Part shown: positions 5,134-6,511 of the stretch, piece after piece
Numbering within the stretch: the first letter of the stretch is position 1
Layout: every line of letters begins with the position of its first letter
Source of the DNA: Syntrophaceae bacterium UBA1163
GTDB taxonomy: Bacteria; Desulfobacterota; BSN033; UBA1163
NCBI GenBank assembly: GCA_002311635.1
Contig: DBZJ01000093.1
Location: 1 to 6,511, forward strand
Length of the DNA stretch: 6,511 nucleotides
Direction: 5' to 3'
Position numbers and translations under genes: made by a program
Notes under the pieces: generated by a model
Seen by the model: only the letters and a program-made list of their open reading frames with translations
Told to the model about the DNA's origin: nothing
The model's database searches: none

Positions 5134-6231
5134 ATGATTCTTCCAAAAGGTGAAGTGAGACACCAAAATCTGTTGACAGCCTATACGGATGTCTCAGCCC
5201 TTCTATCGGCACTAAAAACAGAAGGCTTCAGCGGCACCCTTGAAATTGAATTCCCCGAGAAAGAGGGGACCATCTTCATCGATTCGGGAGAGATCCTCAA
5301 TGCGGAGATAAAAGAAAGGAGTAACGCGGAGAGGAAGATCGGACAGGAAGCTATCCAAGCTTTTATGACTTTGTCGAATCAAAAGAATGGGGTCCTCAAT
5401 GTCTACCGATTGCTACCCGAACAGGTGGCTATCGTTATCAACCACCTTCAACACGAGATTCTTTTTAAGGAATTATCCACAGATTTTACCCGATTGGACC
5501 GCCTCCTCTTAAAGTTTAAAGAAGATAAACATGATGGTTTCATTGAAGTGCTGACGAAAGAGAAGAAGGCCCTGGGGGTTCTATTCGTGGAAGGGGGAGA
5601 ACCTGTGGAGATGTTCACCATTCCCGAATCCGGTCCTTCTGTTTTTGGTCGAAAATCAATGCCCGTATTTGTGGAAAATGTGAGTAAACAGTCGGCCCTT
5701 CTAAATGTGTATAAAAGTTACGGCAAGATGTTTAAGAAAGAGAGACCTGTTCCAGAAAGTAAGCCCGTTGCACAACGTAAACCCGCAGTCGAAAGCAAAC
5801 CCGTAGTGGAAAGCAGACCACTGCCGGGGGGTAAGGAAGGGATGAGAGAACTGATGACTATTCTTCAGGAAACCCTTTCCACTGCCGAGAGGTTGGTGGA
5901 TGCTGCTTCTCGAAATGGAACCTTCATTGTAACGTTTAAGAAGTCCCTGATCGAAAAGGCTGAGGCCTTCGGTTTCTTAGATCCGTTTGCCGGCGAATTC
6001 GAATACCAGGATGGGGTGATTCGCTTTTCGGGGGAGGCTGGGGAAAAAGAATTTACCAGGGGTATTTTGGAATGTTTGAATACGACACTTATTCTCCTCG
6101 GGAAGGAGCTTCCAAAAAATAAAATGCTTCCCCTAAAGTTGATTGCAGAAATAAAATCTTCTTTAGAACTACATAACGATACGTTGGAGCGTTTGGGAGT
6201 AAAGGAAGTCGTTTCTTCAGCTTTACAATAG
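5134..6231 (+). CDS. Large DUF4388 (PATAN)-like protein with two PATAN-like units and a C-terminal alpha/beta domain
   Basis: 365 residues from ATG 5134 (370 from ATG 5119), with no membrane segment. Residues about 20-105 look like a DUF4388 unit (FSGTLEIEF...EGTIFIDSGEILNAEI...IGQEAIQAFM). Residues about 118-197 look like a second, more diverged unit (RLDRLLLKF...GFIEVLTKEKKALGVLFVEGG...LLNVYKSY). Residues 206-229 are four tandem hexapeptides of the type VxESKP, a flexible linker. The C-terminal part (about 235-345) contains AFGFLDPFAGEFEYQDGVIRF and a following helical segment, a pattern I associate with C-termini of deltaproteobacterial DUF4388 proteins; its function is unknown. The gene lies 49 bp after the second operon gene on the same strand. 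A scaffold or adaptor role downstream of the HAMP sensor is inferred, not shown. The family call is firmer for the first unit than for the second. Confidence 0.8.
   Translation: MILPKGEVRHQNLLTAYTDVSALLSALKTEGFSGTLEIEFPEKEGTIFIDSGEILNAEIKERSNAERKIGQEAIQAFMTLSNQKNGVLNVYRLLPEQVAIVINHLQHEILFKELSTDFTRLDRLLLKFKEDKHDGFIEVLTKEKKALGVLFVEGGEPVEMFTIPESGPSVFGRKSMPVFVENVSKQSALLNVYKSYGKMFKKERPVPESKPVAQRKPAVESKPVVESRPLPGGKEGMRELMTILQETLSTAERLVDAASRNGTFIVTFKKSLIEKAEAFGFLDPFAGEFEYQDGVIRFSGEAGEKEFTRGILECLNTTLILLGKELPKNKMLPLKLIAEIKSSLELHNDTLERLGVKEVVSSALQ
5749..5820 (+). repeat. Four tandem 18-bp units encoding VxESKP-type hexapeptides
   Basis: Units start at 5749, 5767, 5785 and 5803 and encode VPESKP, VAQRKP, AVESKP and VVESRP. 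Units three and four are closest at the DNA level (both contain GAAAGCA). The repeat lies in frame in the interdomain linker and probably arose by slippage or unequal exchange. Confidence 0.8.
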
Positions 6232-6314
6232 AGATCCCCTTTATGATGCCTGTGACCTCCATTGGACACTTTCTTCTCAAGAAAAAACCGGGAAGAGGAG
6301 CAGAAGTGGTATTT

Positions 6315-6347
6315 GCGCAAAGATCCCTGATTTACATGTGCTTTTTT
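6315..6347 (+). terminator. Weak candidate terminator of the sensor operon
   Basis: GCGCA (6315-6319) can pair with TGTGC (6337-6341, one G-U pair) around a 17-base loop and is followed directly by six T (6342-6347). The short stem and large loop make it marginal, but position and T tract fit the end of the operon, about 85 bp past the stop. Confidence 0.35.
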
Positions 6348-6444
6348 CGATATAGACCTGTCTTCTAATTGCCCTCCGAAAACCTCTATCCAGGAAAATT
6401 CGGAATTCCACAGAACCCTTTTCAACACTCCCGAACAATTCCTC

Positions 6445-6473
6445 TTGACAATAATTTTGCTCTTAGTTAAGAA
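6445..6473 (+). promoter_or_regulatory. Possible sigma-70-type promoter for the gene at the right edge
   Basis: TTGACA (6445-6450) is followed after 17 bp by TAAGAA (6468-6473), a weak -10. A transcript would start near 6480, leaving almost no leader before the candidate starts at 6489 or 6498, so the call is tentative. Confidence 0.3.
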
Positions 6474-6488
6474 ATGTCTCAAAGGGAG

Positions 6489-6511
6489 ATGGAGAGTGTG
6501 CTAAATTTAGT
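6489..6511 (+). CDS. Possible 5' end of a downstream gene, cut by the window edge
   Basis: ATG 6474, ATG 6489 and GTG 6498 all lie in one frame that is open to the window edge, reading MESVLNL from 6489. AAGGGAG (6482-6488) directly abuts ATG 6489 and sits nine bases before GTG 6498, so GTG 6498 has the best spacing. An in-frame stop at 6468-6470 limits upstream extension to ATG 6474. Too little is visible to identify a product. Confidence 0.3.

Larger units (their letters stand above)
6232..6473. other. Intergenic region after the sensor operon
   Basis: No plus-strand gene is seen. A minus-strand open stretch covers it, but that frame continues antisense through the third operon gene and has no ribosome binding site. 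The region holds a weak terminator-like hairpin (6315-6347), an AT-rich dyad (TTTCTT 6270-6275 with AAGAAA 6279-6284) and a possible promoter (6445-6473). Confidence 0.5.

Noticed and set aside
5865..6482. A 205-codon minus-strand ORF starting at TTG.
   Set aside because: More than half is antisense to the third operon gene, it has no Shine-Dalgarno site, and its composition looks like a shadow frame.

Overview
The window looks like a bacterial chromosome segment with moderate G+C. The pairing of DUF4388 (PATAN) proteins with an MJ0042-type zinc ribbon and a HAMP membrane sensor, together with a sigma-54-type promoter, suggests a deltaproteobacterial (Desulfobacterota-like) host. That assignment is an inference from gene content, since no rRNA or housekeeping marker is present.

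Left part (1-2700), accessory in character. A Cys/Gly/Ser-rich, secreted-looking orphan ORF (109-600) has no convincing start and is followed by a clean rho-independent terminator (620-649). A gene-free stretch of about 400 bp follows. Its second half (861-1001) is rich in inverted repeats, contains a boxA-like motif and may hold a structured RNA or the terminator of the next gene. Two divergent genes come next: a small DUF2158/YodC-like protein on the minus strand (1058-1273), with a well-formed promoter and Shine-Dalgarno site, and a tyrosine recombinase on the plus strand (about 1476-2627). The recombinase start overlaps the stop of a six-codon upstream ORF, which carries the only good ribosome binding site. 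This pair resembles the integration module of a mobile island, but no tRNA or att repeat is visible.

Middle gap (2628-3103). There is no convincing gene here. It contains small hairpins, two related AT-rich repeats that might be a decayed insertion-sequence end, and a near-consensus -24/-12 (sigma-54) promoter at 2857-2872.

Right part (3104-6231), a likely three-gene signalling operon on the plus strand. The first gene encodes a transmembrane sensor with an N-terminal zinc ribbon and a Cache-like extracytoplasmic region; it ends after a HAMP domain with no output domain. The second encodes a DUF4388/PATAN protein with a winged-helix-like segment and a helical tail. The third encodes a larger DUF4388-like protein with two PATAN-like units, a tandem hexapeptide linker and an alpha/beta C-terminal domain. 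A plausible working model is that the sensor passes a membrane signal through HAMP to the DUF4388 proteins or to a partner encoded outside the window. At the right edge (6474 or 6489 to 6511) the start of another plus-strand gene may be visible.
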